In this document: positions 51,710 through 63,119 of the stretch, piece by piece
Layout: the number at the start of each line of letters is the position of its first letter
Position numbering within the stretch: position 1 is the stretch's first letter
Assembly (NCBI RefSeq): GCF_910589235.1
Contig: NC_060974.1
Location: 2,369,003 to 2,433,002 of the forward strand
Source: Vespa crabro
Lineage: Eukaryota > Arthropoda > Insecta > Hymenoptera > Vespidae
Length of the DNA: 64,000 nucleotides
Reading direction: 5' to 3'
Position numbers and translations under genes: made by a program
Notes under the pieces: generated by a model
Databases searched by the model: none
Seen by the model: only the letters and a program-made list of their open reading frames with translations
Told to the model about the DNA's origin: nothing

Positions 51710-53131
51710 ATGGCTGCAGATGATTACGTTACTTGTCCTTACGATCCTAGTCATCGTATTCTTAAATCTAGAATGTCTAGGCATTTAATAAAATGTGAGC
51801 TCAATCATCCTACTTTAAGATTATTAACATGTCCATATAATAAAATACATCGAATCAGTCCATTAGAATATGAGGTAATGTACTTTATCTATTTTTATAA
51901 ATAAATATATAATATTTAATATTATTTATTTTCAACATCGTAGCATCACTTATCGATATGCGAAAGCAAAGGTACCGTTCAAAGGAATTATTTTGAAAAT
52001 GCTTCTTCAATATCAGCAAATATTCTTCCAGTTACAAAAATTAATGAATTAAAAATTCCTCCTTCTTCAGAAAATTGGGATGAGGTATGAATAATATTTG
52101 ATATAGTTAAATAAGAAATATATTAATTGAAATTTGTTTAACAGGAACCAGAACCAGTACAATCGTATTTACAAAATCTTGAAAAAAAGAATGAGGACTT
52201 TCCACTAGCTACTGCTACAAAATTAAAAAAAAAACAATTAAAACTAAAAGAACAAGATTATTTTGCTGTTAATGTCTCAAGCACTTCACCTTTAAGGCCA
52301 AAAACTTCAATGTTAACTGATGTAAGTGAGATAGTTTATAATTTTCAGATTCGTTTTTTTTTTACAAATAGAATTTTTTTTAATATAATAGAAAATTGAA
52401 AGATCATTACAATCGCTAAAAATAAAAAGTACTGATACTGAATGTAATAAGAAAGTGGAGAAAGCTATTAAAAGGAGTAAGTTATATAATTCCATTACTA
52501 GAACATGTAAAGAACAATTTAAATACATGTTAAAACTAGAATGGATAAAGAATTCATAGTTACTAAAGAAATATATTTATCTTTGAAGGAGGAAAATAGA
52601 ACTACACCTACTGAAGACACAACAATTGTTAAACCATCAAAATCTAAGGATGCTTCAATTCTTGAACTGTCATCACCAGAGGATGCCCCAATTGTTGAAC
52701 TGTCAACATCAAATGATACAGAAATAAAAGAAAATGGAACAACTAAAAGGTCTAAAAAGACAACTGCTGAGTGTAGTCCTGACAGATTAAGAAATGATAA
52801 GGATATTAAGAAAAATTTCAGTATTGGTCGTGGTATTTTTAAGATATGTGAAATACGCAGAAAATTTGGAATTTCTAAAAAAAACTTTGAATCAAAGTTT
52901 ATGAATTCAAAAAGTGGTAATATATTATATTAAATTTTTTGTTATAATAACATAATTTACATTATAATATATGTGAATTTAATTTCAGATGTAGAGTCAT
53001 TAGTAAAACAAAGTGCAGAAATGAATAATAACAAAGGTATTTTTGTTGGGTACTCGGAAGATGATTTTACTTTGGACATGGACAATATTGAAAACAAGTT
53101 GACTGATATCGATGTGTGGTATGTTGAATAA
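51710..53131 (+). CDS. GTSF1/asterix-like protein with two CHHC zinc fingers and a long tail
   Basis: GTSF1 proteins bind RNA through U11-48K-type CHHC fingers and help PIWI-piRNA complexes silence transposons. Exons 51710-51874, 51944-52084, 52145-52321, 52392-52476, 52551-52916 and 52989-53131 join in frame to 358 residues, about twice the usual 160-170. Finger 1: C9, H15, H25, C29 (CPYDPSHRILKSRMSRHLIK); finger 2: C41, H47, H57, C61. The tail contains DFPLATATKLKKKQLKLKEQ, Ser/Glu repeats (SILELSSPEDAPIVELS) and an acidic end (GYSEDDFTLDMDNIE). The start ATG follows directly after an acceptor (51709). The intron 52477-52550 uses a weak acceptor (GGATAAAG); the more obvious AG at 52539 would bring an early stop. 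A donor overlaps the final codons but also leads to a stop at once. Confidence 0.88.
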
Positions 53132-53660
53132 ATATGCAAACAAAAATCAAATTTTTAATAATGAATTTATACATAATTATATATTTTAACAGAATCAAAA
53201 GGAAAAAAAACCCGAGTCCCTAACAATGTGATAAAGTTAATTTTATCACAGCAAGAATATTTTTTTATTTTTTATATAAGTAACGTAAGATTTTATTTCG
53301 TGTGTGTAAGTTTTAAATAATCGGTGTTACTTTTTTTATATCATTATGTTATAAAATCCAATAACATTTGTATTTTTATAATTTTGTTTGATTCTTTACT
53401 AAGAACTATTTTTTAATCATGTACATTCCTATATGAATCATATCATATACTAAATAAATTACTTTAATAAAACCTTTTCATATCTATGTTATTTTCCATT
53501 TTAATATAAAAATTTTCCTAAAGATGTCGTGAGAACGTTGTATGCTATATCATTACCAACTATCTAACTCTTAAGCGTGTTAGGTGACAAGTATATCTCA
53601 ATACATCATAAAAGAAGAAACTTTGACAAACGTGTTGTTTTAAACAAAACTATCTGTAAA
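53132..53660. other. 3' UTR of the GTSF1-like gene and proteasome gene promoter
   Basis: AATAAA signals lie at 53453-53458 and 53466-53471. The rest is AT-rich, and the last 150 bases should contain the 5' UTR of the proteasome gene. Nothing else is visible. Confidence 0.55.
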
Positions 53661-54849
53661 ATGGTAAATTATTAATTTATAAAAGATATTATATAAATTT
53701 TTAATAATTCAAAAAAACAAAGTTCTTTTAATTCTTTTCATTCGTAATTATAGAGGTTATGTTTCAAAATGCATTGTCATCAAACTCATATAAGATACTT
53801 TTTCAATTATAGAATATTTAAATTTGATTATTACATTTATAATTTTTATTAATTATTACATTTATATTTTTATCATGGAAGATTATTAAAAAATTTTAAT
53901 TTCTTTTATTCAAACTTATCATATGTAGTATCTTATATACTTTACACTATATATATATATATATATATATAAGAAGATATTATATTTGTTTCTATTGATG
54001 TTTAGGCTCGCAGGTACGATACACGTACCACAATTTTTTCACCAGAAGGTCGTTTATATCAAGTGGAATATGCTATGGAAGCAATTAGTCATGCTGGTAC
54101 ATGTTTAGGTATATTGGCAAACGATGGTATTCTATTAGCCGCTGAGAGAAGAAACACAAATAAACTCTTAGATGAAGTATTCTTTTCTGAGAAAATATAT
54201 AAATTAAACGACGATGTAGTCTGTTCTGTGGCAGGCATAACAGCCGATGCTAATGTTCTTACAAATGAGCTGCGTTTAATAGCTCAAAGATATCTTTTAC
54301 AATATGGCGAACCAATTCCATGCGAACAATTGGTATCATGGTTGTGCGATGTTAAACAAGCTTATACTCAGTATGGTGGAAAAAGACCATTTGGAGTATC
54401 AATTTTATATATGGGTTGGGACCGTCATTACGGTTATCAATTATATCAGTCAGATCCAAGTGGAAATTATGGTGGTTGGAAAGCAACTTGTATTGGAAAT
54501 AATTCTGCAGCGGCTGTATCATCTTTAAAACAAGAATATAAAGAAGGAGAAACTACTCTAAAAGATGCAATGTCATTAGCTATTAAAGTACTTTCAAAAA
54601 CATTAGATATGAATAAGCTTTCGGCAGATAAAGGTATACAAATAATATTTTATCATATATTTTTATCAAATATATTCTTACACTAATTTTAAATATATTT
54701 ATTTAGTGGAAATGGCAACATTGACTCGTGAAAATGATAAAACAAGAATTAGAATTCTTCCAGCCAATGAAGTTGATGCTCTAATAGAAGAACATGATCG
54801 ATTAGAAGCATTAGCAGAACAAGCCAAAAAGGAAAAACAAAAGTTATAG
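53661..54849 (+). CDS. PSMA4: 20S proteasome subunit alpha-4
   Basis: Structural outer-ring subunit of the 20S proteasome (Drosophila Prosalpha3). Three exons: 53661-53663, 54006-54633 and 54707-54849, 257 residues. The first coding exon holds only the ATG, followed directly by GTAAAT. Joining it gives MARRYDTRTTIFSPEG, the conserved N-terminus, including the alpha-subunit signature EGRLYQVEYAMEAI. Later marks are GTCLGILANDGILLAAERR, YTQYGGKRPFGVSILYMGWD and a charged C-terminal helix (LEALAEQAKKEKQKL). Without the tiny first exon the first ATG would cut off the gate-forming N-terminus. A poly(A) signal lies at 54952-54957. Confidence 0.97.
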
Positions 54850-55380
54850 AGAAATTGGTTGTACATGGGATCAGGCTGGTACATCCTAAAGAGGCATTAT
54901 TCTTTTTTATCATGCAGAATCCCATATTGTATGTTTGTAAAGCTTTTTCTTAATAAATTTATAAGTTTCACATTCTTTGTGCGTTTATCTATTTGAATTT
55001 AATGTCGTCGTATATAATAAATAAACTATAAATTAAAAACTCGAAGACTATTTTATCAATAATGTATTATTATATTTAATTTTAATTGAACGTTCAACGA
55101 GAGACGAAAATTCTTTTTAATAAAAAATAACAATAATCCTGTTATTCCTTACGAATTTTTTATTCTAATAAATTATAAGTATAAAAATTTAATATAAATA
55201 GAAGAGAAAAAAATAAAAAAACACAATGCGTTACGTTTTCCTATCTACGAATACAGACGTCTTCTTATTATTATCTTTTTTGTACGGGTAAAAAAAATGG
55301 ATAGAATAATGTAAAAAAAAAAATTTTTACCGATTTGAGATTAGAATTGTTAATATTATTTAAAAATGAAAGAAAAAAGG
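54850..55380. other. proteasome gene 3' UTR and intergenic DNA
   Basis: AATAAA at 54952-54957 marks the likely 3' end of the PSMA4 transcript. The remainder is AT-rich and holds nothing I can name. Confidence 0.6.
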
Positions 55381-55390
55381 AAAAAAAAAA
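55381..55390 (-). terminator. RNA polymerase III T-run terminator of the SRP RNA gene
   Basis: Ten consecutive T on the minus strand directly after the 3' end of the 7SL-like sequence, as expected for Pol III termination. Confidence 0.8.
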
Positions 55391-55685
55391 GTTATGTGTC
55401 GAGTCATATCGACCAGGCTGCCAATGCGGTCCCACTCCCGGGCGCGATCCCACTACTGCCCGCCACGGAGACTTTTGGCTGCTGGGTTTCCCCTCTGGCC
55501 CGGTTCGCCTCTCCTTAGCCAACCTGGTCACCCCGGATTCCTCCAAGGTACCCATATTGATGGCGAGCTTAGCGCGGACGCCCAGTCAACGTGGATCCCG
55601 CACCAACAGTAACCCCCGACCTCAGACCCTCCGAACATAACCAGCCTCCGAGTAGCCGGATTACAGGAGCCGCCACACTCCCAGC
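55391..55685 (-). ncRNA. SRP RNA: signal recognition particle RNA (7SL)
   Basis: RNA core of the signal recognition particle that targets nascent secretory proteins to the ER. About 295 bases on the minus strand are GC-rich in an AT-rich setting. They match metazoan 7SL along the whole length: the 5' GCTGGGAGTG and TGTAATCC, GGCTACTCGGAGGCT in the Alu domain, GGGCGTCCGCGCTAAG, the highly conserved ATCAATATGG, GGTTGGCTAAGGAGAGG and GAACCGGGCC in the S domain, CAGTAGTGGGATCGCGCCCG, and the closing AGCCTGG near the 3' end. Ends are set by homology, the T-run at 55390-55381, and a TATA box 24 bases upstream. Frames across this interval are not genes. The intact length plus promoter and terminator argue for a functional gene, not a pseudogene. 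Confidence 0.95.
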
Positions 55686-55708
55686 TGAGAACGTTGCTTC
55701 TACTCGTC

Positions 55709-55714
55709 TATATA
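55709..55714 (-). promoter_or_regulatory. TATA box of the SRP RNA gene
   Basis: TATATA on the minus strand (in CTTATATAG), about 24 bases upstream of the inferred 5' end at 55685. This matches the external TATA promoters of insect Pol III snRNA-type genes. A proximal sequence element was not recognised with confidence. Confidence 0.6.
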
Positions 55715-56116
55715 AGTTAATACCTCGGCTAACTTCACATGTTTATCGTTAAAGTGTATTGGTGAGTACGTATACACGTGTTAAGTAAAACGTTACTATC
55801 TTCACACGAGTTCAAAAAGTATAACATTATTGACTACAGATGGCGTCTAGATTGAAATAAAAGATCTGAGGATAAGGTCTTACCATATCGATAAGTATGC
55901 ATTCTTTAATATCGATGAAATTAATTTTGAAATAACGACATCTCATAGGCATGTCTAGAACATAATAGTTAATGTACCGATATATCGCAACTCGATAATC
56001 GAGATTCAATCGATTTATGGTGCGCGGCGGAGCGCGTCTTAGAGCGTGGATGTTTAGGGCAGTCATTTATTCTTTCTTTTCACCTTAATCGAGGAAAAAC
56101 GAAGAAAGAAGCGGTC
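55715..56116. other. ISWI upstream region
   Basis: Between the SRP RNA promoter and the ISWI ATG. A donor-like TTGGTGAGTACG at about 55760 could end a non-coding leader exon. A GC-rich patch (GGTGCGCGGCGGAGCGCG) at about 56019-56036 lies about 85 bases before the start and is the likeliest core promoter region. Otherwise nothing is visible. Confidence 0.45.
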
Positions 56117-59100
56117 ATGTCTAAGGCTGATGAAAATGCGGATACTGGTGATACAGGAGATAATTCAAATGGTTCCTCAGCGGAGACCACATCATCTAGG
56201 GGTGGTGATTTCGAGACGAAACTTGAATCAGACAGAAGTAAGAGGTTTGATTACTTGCTCAAGCAAACTGAAATATTTTCTCATTTTATGACCAACAATC
56301 AAAAAGATAAAGCTGGAAGTCCGTTAAAAGTCAAGGCTGGTAGACCTAGAAAACAACCAGAAAATCTAAATAAATCTGATTCTGGTGATCATAGACACCG
56401 CAAGACTGAGCAAGAAGAGGATGAGGAACTCTTGGCGGAGAGCAACGCCAGTGTAGCACCTACAACTCGTTTTGAATCCTCACCCCATTATATAAAATCT
56501 GGTGAGTTGAGGGATTATCAGATTCGTGGTTTAAATTGGATGATATCGCTCTATGAAAATGGTATCAATGGTATTCTGGCTGATGAGATGGGTCTTGGTA
56601 AAACTTTACAAACTATATCATTGCTGGGATATATGAAACACTTCAGAAACATTCCTGGTCCTCATATTGTTATCGTTCCAAAGTCTACATTAGCCAATTG
56701 GATGAATGAGTTTAAAAAGTGGTGTCCTTCCTTAAGAGCAGTTTGTCTGATTGGTGATGCAGAAACAAGAAATACTTTTATCAGAGACGTTATGATGCCA
56801 GGCGAGTGGGATGTCTGTGTTACGTCCTATGAAATGGTAATCAAAGAAAAATCAGTATTTAAAAAATTTAACTGGCGTTACATGGTAATAGATGAGGCTC
56901 ACAGAATAAAAAATGAGAAATCTAAATTATCAGAAATATTAAGAGAATTTAAAACAGCTAATAGACTTTTATTAACTGGTACACCACTTCAGAATAATTT
57001 GCATGAACTATGGTCTTTACTTAACTTTTTATTGCCAGATGTATTTAACAGTTCTGATGATTTTGATTCTTGGTTTAATACAAATAGTTTCTTAGGTGAT
57101 AATTCTTTAGTGGAAAGATTGCATGCAGTATTAAGGCCATTCCTTTTAAGACGCTTGAAGTCAGAAGTAGAGAAAGGACTGAAGCCCAAAAAGGAGATTA
57201 AAGTATACATTGGTCTTAGTAAAATGCAGAGAGAATGGTATACCAAAGTATTAATGAAGGACATTGATATAGTAAATGGCGCTGGAAAAATTGAAAAGAT
57301 GAGATTACAAAATATTTTAATGCAGTTACGTAAGTGTTGTAATCATCCTTATCTATTTGATGGTGCTGAACCTGGACCACCATATACAACAGATGAACAT
57401 CTTGTTTATAATTGTGGTAAAATGGTGATACTCGATAAACTATTGCCTAAATTACAAGAACAAGAATCAAGGGTACTAATATTTAGTCAAATGACCAGAA
57501 TGCTGGATATTTTAGAAGATTATTGTCACTGGAGAGGTTTTCAGTATTGTCGTTTGGATGGTAATACGGCACACGAGGATCGTCAGAGGCAAATCAATGA
57601 ATATAATGCTCCTAATAGTGAAAAGTTTATATTTATGTTGTCGACGAGAGCAGGCGGATTGGGTATAAATTTAGCGACTGCCGATGTTGTTATTATTTAT
57701 GATTCTGATTGGAATCCGCAAATGGATTTGCAAGCGATGGATCGAGCTCATCGTATAGGACAACAAAAGCAAGTACGTGTTTTTAGATTTATTACAGAGA
57801 ACACTGTAGAAGAGAAGATCGTTGAACGAGCTGAGGTTAAATTACGATTGGACAAATTGGTCATACAACAAGGTCGATTGGTCGATGCAAAACAGACTGC
57901 ATTGAACAAGGATGAAATGTTAAATATGATTAGACATGGGGCTAACGAAGTGTTTGCTTCAAAGGATAGCGCTATTACCGATGAAGATATAGATACTATA
58001 TTACAAAAGGGTGAAGCAAAGACCGAAGAAATGAAACAAAAATTGGAAAGCTTGGGAGAATCTTCTTTACGTAATTTCACCGTCGATGCACCAACCGATT
58101 CGGTCTATCAATTTGAAGGTGAAGATTATCGTGAGAAACAAAAGATATTAGGGATTGGTAATTGGATAGAACCTCCTAAACGTGAACGTAAAGCCAATTA
58201 TGCGGTTGACGCTTATTTTAGGGAAGCTTTAAGAGTTTCTGAACCAAAAGCACCAAAAGCTCCTAGACCACCCAAACAACCGATTGTACAAGATTTTCAA
58301 TTTTTTCCTCCTCGATTGTTTGAGCTACTCGATCAAGAGATATATTATTTCAGACAAACCGTTGGTTATAAGGTTCCAAAGAATCCTGAATTAGGATCAG
58401 ACGCGGCTAGGATACAAAAGGAAGAACAACGTAAGATAGATGAGGCTCAGCCATTATCGGACGAAGAGGTCGCGGAGAAAGAAAAATTATTGACTCAGGG
58501 TTTTACCAATTGGACAAAGAGAGATTTTAATCAATTTATAAAGGCAAATGAAAAATATGGTCGTGATGACATTGAAAATATTGCTAAAGAGGTCGAAGGT
58601 AAAACACCAGAAGAAGTTATGGAATACTCAGCAGTTTTTTGGGAACGTTGCCATGAGTTACAGGACATTGATAGAGTGATGGCACAAATAGAAAGGGGCG
58701 AGGCCAAAATACAAAGGCGCGCCGGTATAAAGAAAGCATTGGACGCAAAGATGGCCAGATATCGCGCACCGTTTCATCAATTGAGGATAGCTTATGGTAC
58801 TAATAAAGGTAAAAATTATACGGAGGAGGAGGATAGATTTCTTGTTTGTATGTTACACAAATTGGGTTTCGACAAGGAAAACGTTTATGAGGAATTAAGA
58901 GCTACCGTTAGATCAGCACCGCAATTTCGTTTCGATTGGTTTGTAAAATCACGTACTGCCTTGGAATTGCAACGACGATGTAATACCTTGATAACATTGA
59001 TAGAACGTGAAAATCAAGAATTGGAAGAGAGAGAAAGGCAAGAGAGAAGGAAGAAGGGTGGCAATGTAGGTACTAAGCCTGCTTCTAAACGAAAACAAGA

Positions 59101-59146
59101 AAATTTACCAGCACCACAAGATAAACCTCGAAAGAAGAAGAAATAA
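56117..59146 (+). CDS. Iswi: ISWI chromatin-remodelling ATPase
   Basis: SNF2-family ATPase of the NURF, ACF and CHRAC complexes; it slides and spaces nucleosomes. A single uninterrupted frame of 1009 residues. In order: an acidic N-terminus; RFDYLLKQTEIFSHFM (43-58); an AT-hook-like GRPRKQ (75-80); the AutoN basic patch DHRHRKTEQEEDEELL (91-106), which mimics the H4 tail; the ATPase with DEMGLGKT (156-163), DEAH (259-262), LLTGTPLQNN and the C-lobe LSTRAGGLGINLATAD and QAMDRAHRIGQ; a NegC region; then HAND, SANT (NWTKRDFNQFIKANEKYGRD) and SLIDE (KNYTEEEDRFLVCMLHKLGF). The tail is basic (KPRKKKK). All catalytic motifs are intact. The start is the first ATG, preceded by a stop-rich leader. No intron interrupts the coding region, unlike almost all its neighbours. 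Confidence 0.98.
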   Translation: MSKADENADTGDTGDNSNGSSAETTSSRGGDFETKLESDRSKRFDYLLKQTEIFSHFMTNNQKDKAGSPLKVKAGRPRKQPENLNKSDSGDHRHRKTEQEEDEELLAESNASVAPTTRFESSPHYIKSGELRDYQIRGLNWMISLYENGINGILADEMGLGKTLQTISLLGYMKHFRNIPGPHIVIVPKSTLANWMNEFKKWCPSLRAVCLIGDAETRNTFIRDVMMPGEWDVCVTSYEMVIKEKSVFKKFNWRYMVIDEAHRIKNEKSKLSEILREFKTANRLLLTGTPLQNNLHELWSLLNFLLPDVFNSSDDFDSWFNTNSFLGDNSLVERLHAVLRPFLLRRLKSEVEKGLKPKKEIKVYIGLSKMQREWYTKVLMKDIDIVNGAGKIEKMRLQNILMQLRKCCNHPYLFDGAEPGPPYTTDEHLVYNCGKMVILDKLLPKLQEQESRVLIFSQMTRMLDILEDYCHWRGFQYCRLDGNTAHEDRQRQINEYNAPNSEKFIFMLSTRAGGLGINLATADVVIIYDSDWNPQMDLQAMDRAHRIGQQKQVRVFRFITENTVEEKIVERAEVKLRLDKLVIQQGRLVDAKQTALNKDEMLNMIRHGANEVFASKDSAITDEDIDTILQKGEAKTEEMKQKLESLGESSLRNFTVDAPTDSVYQFEGEDYREKQKILGIGNWIEPPKRERKANYAVDAYFREALRVSEPKAPKAPRPPKQPIVQDFQFFPPRLFELLDQEIYYFRQTVGYKVPKNPELGSDAARIQKEEQRKIDEAQPLSDEEVAEKEKLLTQGFTNWTKRDFNQFIKANEKYGRDDIENIAKEVEGKTPEEVMEYSAVFWERCHELQDIDRVMAQIERGEAKIQRRAGIKKALDAKMARYRAPFHQLRIAYGTNKGKNYTEEEDRFLVCMLHKLGFDKENVYEELRATVRSAPQFRFDWFVKSRTALELQRRCNTLITLIERENQELEERERQERRKKGGNVGTKPASKRKQENLPAPQDKPRKKKK

Positions 59147-59286
59147 TAAGGCGAATTCGAGTCTTGTACGATATCGTTCTTAATTTTTTTTATTTTTTAT
59201 TATTCCTTTTTGTTCCCCCCCCCCCCTCCCCCCAATTCTTTACCATAAAAAATACAGACTGTCTATTTCCATAGTTTCTTTCTTTC

Positions 59287-59318
<32 letters not shown>

Positions 59319-59418
59319 ATATATATATATATCTTTTTATCCGTTATTCAGAATTTTCACTAAATACACCATGACTCAAATTCATAGACAGTAAATTCTT
59401 ATAAAAATTTCTCTTAAA

Positions 59419-59474
<56 letters not shown>

Positions 59475-60205
59475 TCTTTCTTTCTCTCCTTCCCTTTCTC
59501 TCTTAATGCACACTTCCATCCAACTTATACGAATAAGAAAGAATTTAGTTTTGTAAGAGTTCAGCGTAAAGAAAAAAAAAAAAAAAAATCTGTCTTAGAG
59601 ATTTTTCATATTCAAACTGTTATCGAGGAATGAGTTATCGTCATAGTATAAATTCATTGGCCAGGTCGGTGTGAATGATGGTCATTTTTTGCATGTCTAT
59701 GGATTTGGGACCAAGAATCATCTTTCTTATTTTTTTCTTCTTTTTTTTGTTTTCTCTTCATCTTTTTTTTTCTTTTTTTTTCTGTGTGTTTTTTTTTTTC
59801 CCCCTTTCTTTTTGTTGCTTGTTCTTTAGATCAAATTTTGGAGCATTTATATGCCATCCGCAAAAGAAATTCAATTGAATACAAAATGGATTTTAAAATT
59901 ATACAAAATGTTTCTTCCTTCTGTTCCTGTATATTATACAATTGATACAGTGTTTTTCTTCATGATTTTATTTTCATATATTTAAAATTATAATATGATA
60001 ACGAGAAAGCATCATTTTATTTATTATGATTGATATAGAGGAGATTGTAATAAATTTTACAAATAAAAAAAACTCAAACCATCGAATATAATCACAGTGT
60101 TTTTTTATATAATTTCTTTCTTTATCCATAAATATAATTAATATAATTTATAATTAATAATAATAATATTACCATTCGCATGTTAATCGTTTCATTATAT
60201 TTTAC

Positions 60206-60255
<50 letters not shown>

Positions 60256-60824
60256 TGTCCGTTATAAATGTAGTATAAAATGCAGCCACCAGATGGTGCA
60301 GTTAAACATAACATATGTAAAGATTTAAAAAATTTGTTGTCATTACTTTATGTTTTAAGCGGTGATAAATTAAAATTATAAAACGTTGCTGTAATCGTTA
60401 ATATAAATAATTTCAAAAATCTTATATATTGAAGTGAAAATGGTTGTAAGTAAATACAGCTGTTAAATCTACCGCTTGCTAACTGGGCCAATCAGTAAAA
60501 TCATTACACACATGCGCTAAATTTCCCTCCGTCTGGCATAAGTGACTTCGGATATAGCAAAAAATTATCACAAAACGTGATTGATTTTATTATTATTAAT
60601 ACGATTATTATTAATACGGATAAATAAAAATAATTGGATTTATTATTAAATATATTGTTCTTCTATTAAGTGCATATTATGAGAGCTAGAGTTCTTTTAA
60701 TTTTGATAACAGAAGAAACATTTGAAATCTTACATCATTCAATCAGATGCGCGAATATTTTGGTTAGATATAACAGCTGATAATTATCTTATTTTATAAT
60801 AAAAATTAATTCATGTGAATAAAA
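59147..60824. other. ISWI 3' UTR and phtf upstream region
   Basis: Poly-C/T-rich segment at 59214-59232, poly-T at 59287-59310, (TC)n at 59425-59490, (TA)n near 60210-60255. A poly(A) signal AATAAA at about 60062 is a candidate ISWI 3' end. No coding exon found; the phtf promoter should lie in the last few hundred bases. Confidence 0.55.
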
Positions 60825-63086
60825 ATGAGTTTTAACGATCTCGTACACTGGTAAGATTTCCATAATAATTTTTCTCTTTTACATTAATATAACAATAGAC
60901 GTGATACATTTTTATTGATTTCATCATTGTCCCTCTAACAGATGTATTTTATTATTTCAGGTATCAAAAAAAAATTGGTACATATGATAAGCAACAGTGG
61001 GAGAAAACAGTGGAACAAAGAATTCTTGGTGGATTTACTAATGTTCCAATGAAAACAGCAAAATTGAAAACAGAATTTATAGACGTTGACTTGGTACGAG
61101 GTAAGTTATAAATAAATAAATACTTCTCTTATGATTTTTCTTGATACATATTCAATTAATTATTTTTTAAGATTGTTAAATATAATACATTTATAATATC
61201 TTTAGGCTCATCATTTCCAAAAGCAAAACCAAAACATGGTTTATCTACTGTAGCATGTTTAGCATTGCAACGTCTTTTATTTCTACCTCTATATAAGACA
61301 TGGTGGAGCCAACAAACGAGTATTCGAGTGTTTGTTTTATTTTTGTTATTGTATAGCTTGCAATTGATCAACATCTTACTGTATTTTGCTTATGGAGACA
61401 GAGAAAATGAGGCTGATGTATGAAATTAAATTTTTTCTTTGTGACTTTTATATATATATATACACATATATAGTTACTATATATTTAAGTACATCATTTT
61501 ATTGTACAGATAGTTTCAACATCAGAAGTCTTTATACCAAGTGTTATGATGTTAATACTATGCTTAGTTCATTCTCACATTGTATCAACGAATTCTGGGC
61601 CTATGGAGATTAATGGTTATAGTAGGCAAAAAGTTATTAGACGATCAAGACATGGTAGATGCAGAATTAGTAAGTCAAGAAGTAGATCAAATTTAAGTAA
61701 GTTTATTTATATATGTGAAAACATAGTTTGATACACAGATGTTTAGAATTTTTGTTATAGAAGTACATGATGACTCGAAATCGTCGCAAGATACTGCCTC
61801 GGAAAAAGCAAGTACCATAAGTAGAGAGGCACTTACTTCTGTACGATTTGCAAAAAAAGTTATGATTGAAAATTCCTTGACACTTAGTCAATCGCAGGTA
61901 AATTATTTGTATTTACATTTTGAAATATAATTCAAGATAATTAAGTAAAATTAATGGGGCATTTTTTAAATTAAAGGAATTTCTTCCTCATTCAACTTGT
62001 AATAAAGAAAAATTGAATATATCATTGAATACACCTTCCATAAATGAAGATTCTATCAATTGTAATCAACCAGGTATAGAATCCAAAATAGTGTCAAATA
62101 AAATAGATTTATAAAATAATATTTATAATTTCATATTTTTTCTATTTAAATAAATTTTAGTCATTCCTCCAGAAGAAAATGTAGAAAATCCAGATGTTGT
62201 ACATCAGGATGACGATGGATTTGAAAGTTTAAATGGGAATGTATCTAGCGATAATGATAGGACAGTTAATAAATTCTTACAACAAACAAACAGAGATCAA
62301 ATCAAACTATGCGATAATAAAGAAGGAAATTTGTTTCAATTGGAAGCATCTAGTAGCCAACAAATTTTACTTCAACCCAAATATTCAGGTTTGGTGTTCA
62401 AATGTTTATTCTTTTTAGATAGAAACATATCTGATGTATTTATTTTTTTTATTTTAGTTTATTTCATATTTTAAATGCATATCTGTGTGTGTGTGTTGAC
62501 ACAAGTAGAAAATTTATCGCACTCTTCCATTCATCTGTAGATACTGCGGTTACATTGCAAGCAAGAAACAAATATAACTATAGTGGAAACTAATAATATT
62601 TCTAAACCGTTAACATGCTTTAATCTTTGTTGGAAGGGAAAAGCAGAATGTTAGATAAATCATAGTTTTCCACTTTCCACGCAGCACCTGACCCATTGAA
62701 GAAAGGAGGAAACTTTTCCGACAGTGAAGGAGATGGATGCATTGTGACGGTAAACCAAACTCTGATTGTATGCATTATCAATAATAATTTATATATCCAT
62801 TTTGTTTTCCTTGATTATAATTATAATACATTATGTTTATTAATATATTTTTAAGGAAAGAGATGAATCGCCGACTATATCAGAAATAAGAGAAGGAAGA
62901 CGACAGTGTGAAAGTGAAGAAGAAGGTGAATGCGAGGATGCCGCAACGAATCATTTAACCGAAGCGACAACATCTGCGACAGAGTGGATGGGTGTGACAA
63001 CGAATAGCGATGAATGTAGTTATAGGTACAAAACGAGTATAAAATATTAAGAATAATTAATAAAAAGCATGATCTTATATATATAA

Positions 63087-63119
<33 letters not shown>

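Noticed and set aside
55271..55640. Open frames of about 70-100 codons on both strands
   Set aside because: They lie over the SRP RNA; Pro/Arg-rich translations come from its GC content.
59675..59878. F/L-rich frame that could look like a membrane protein
   Set aside because: It is produced by poly-T tracts in the ISWI 3' region; no conserved residue is seen.
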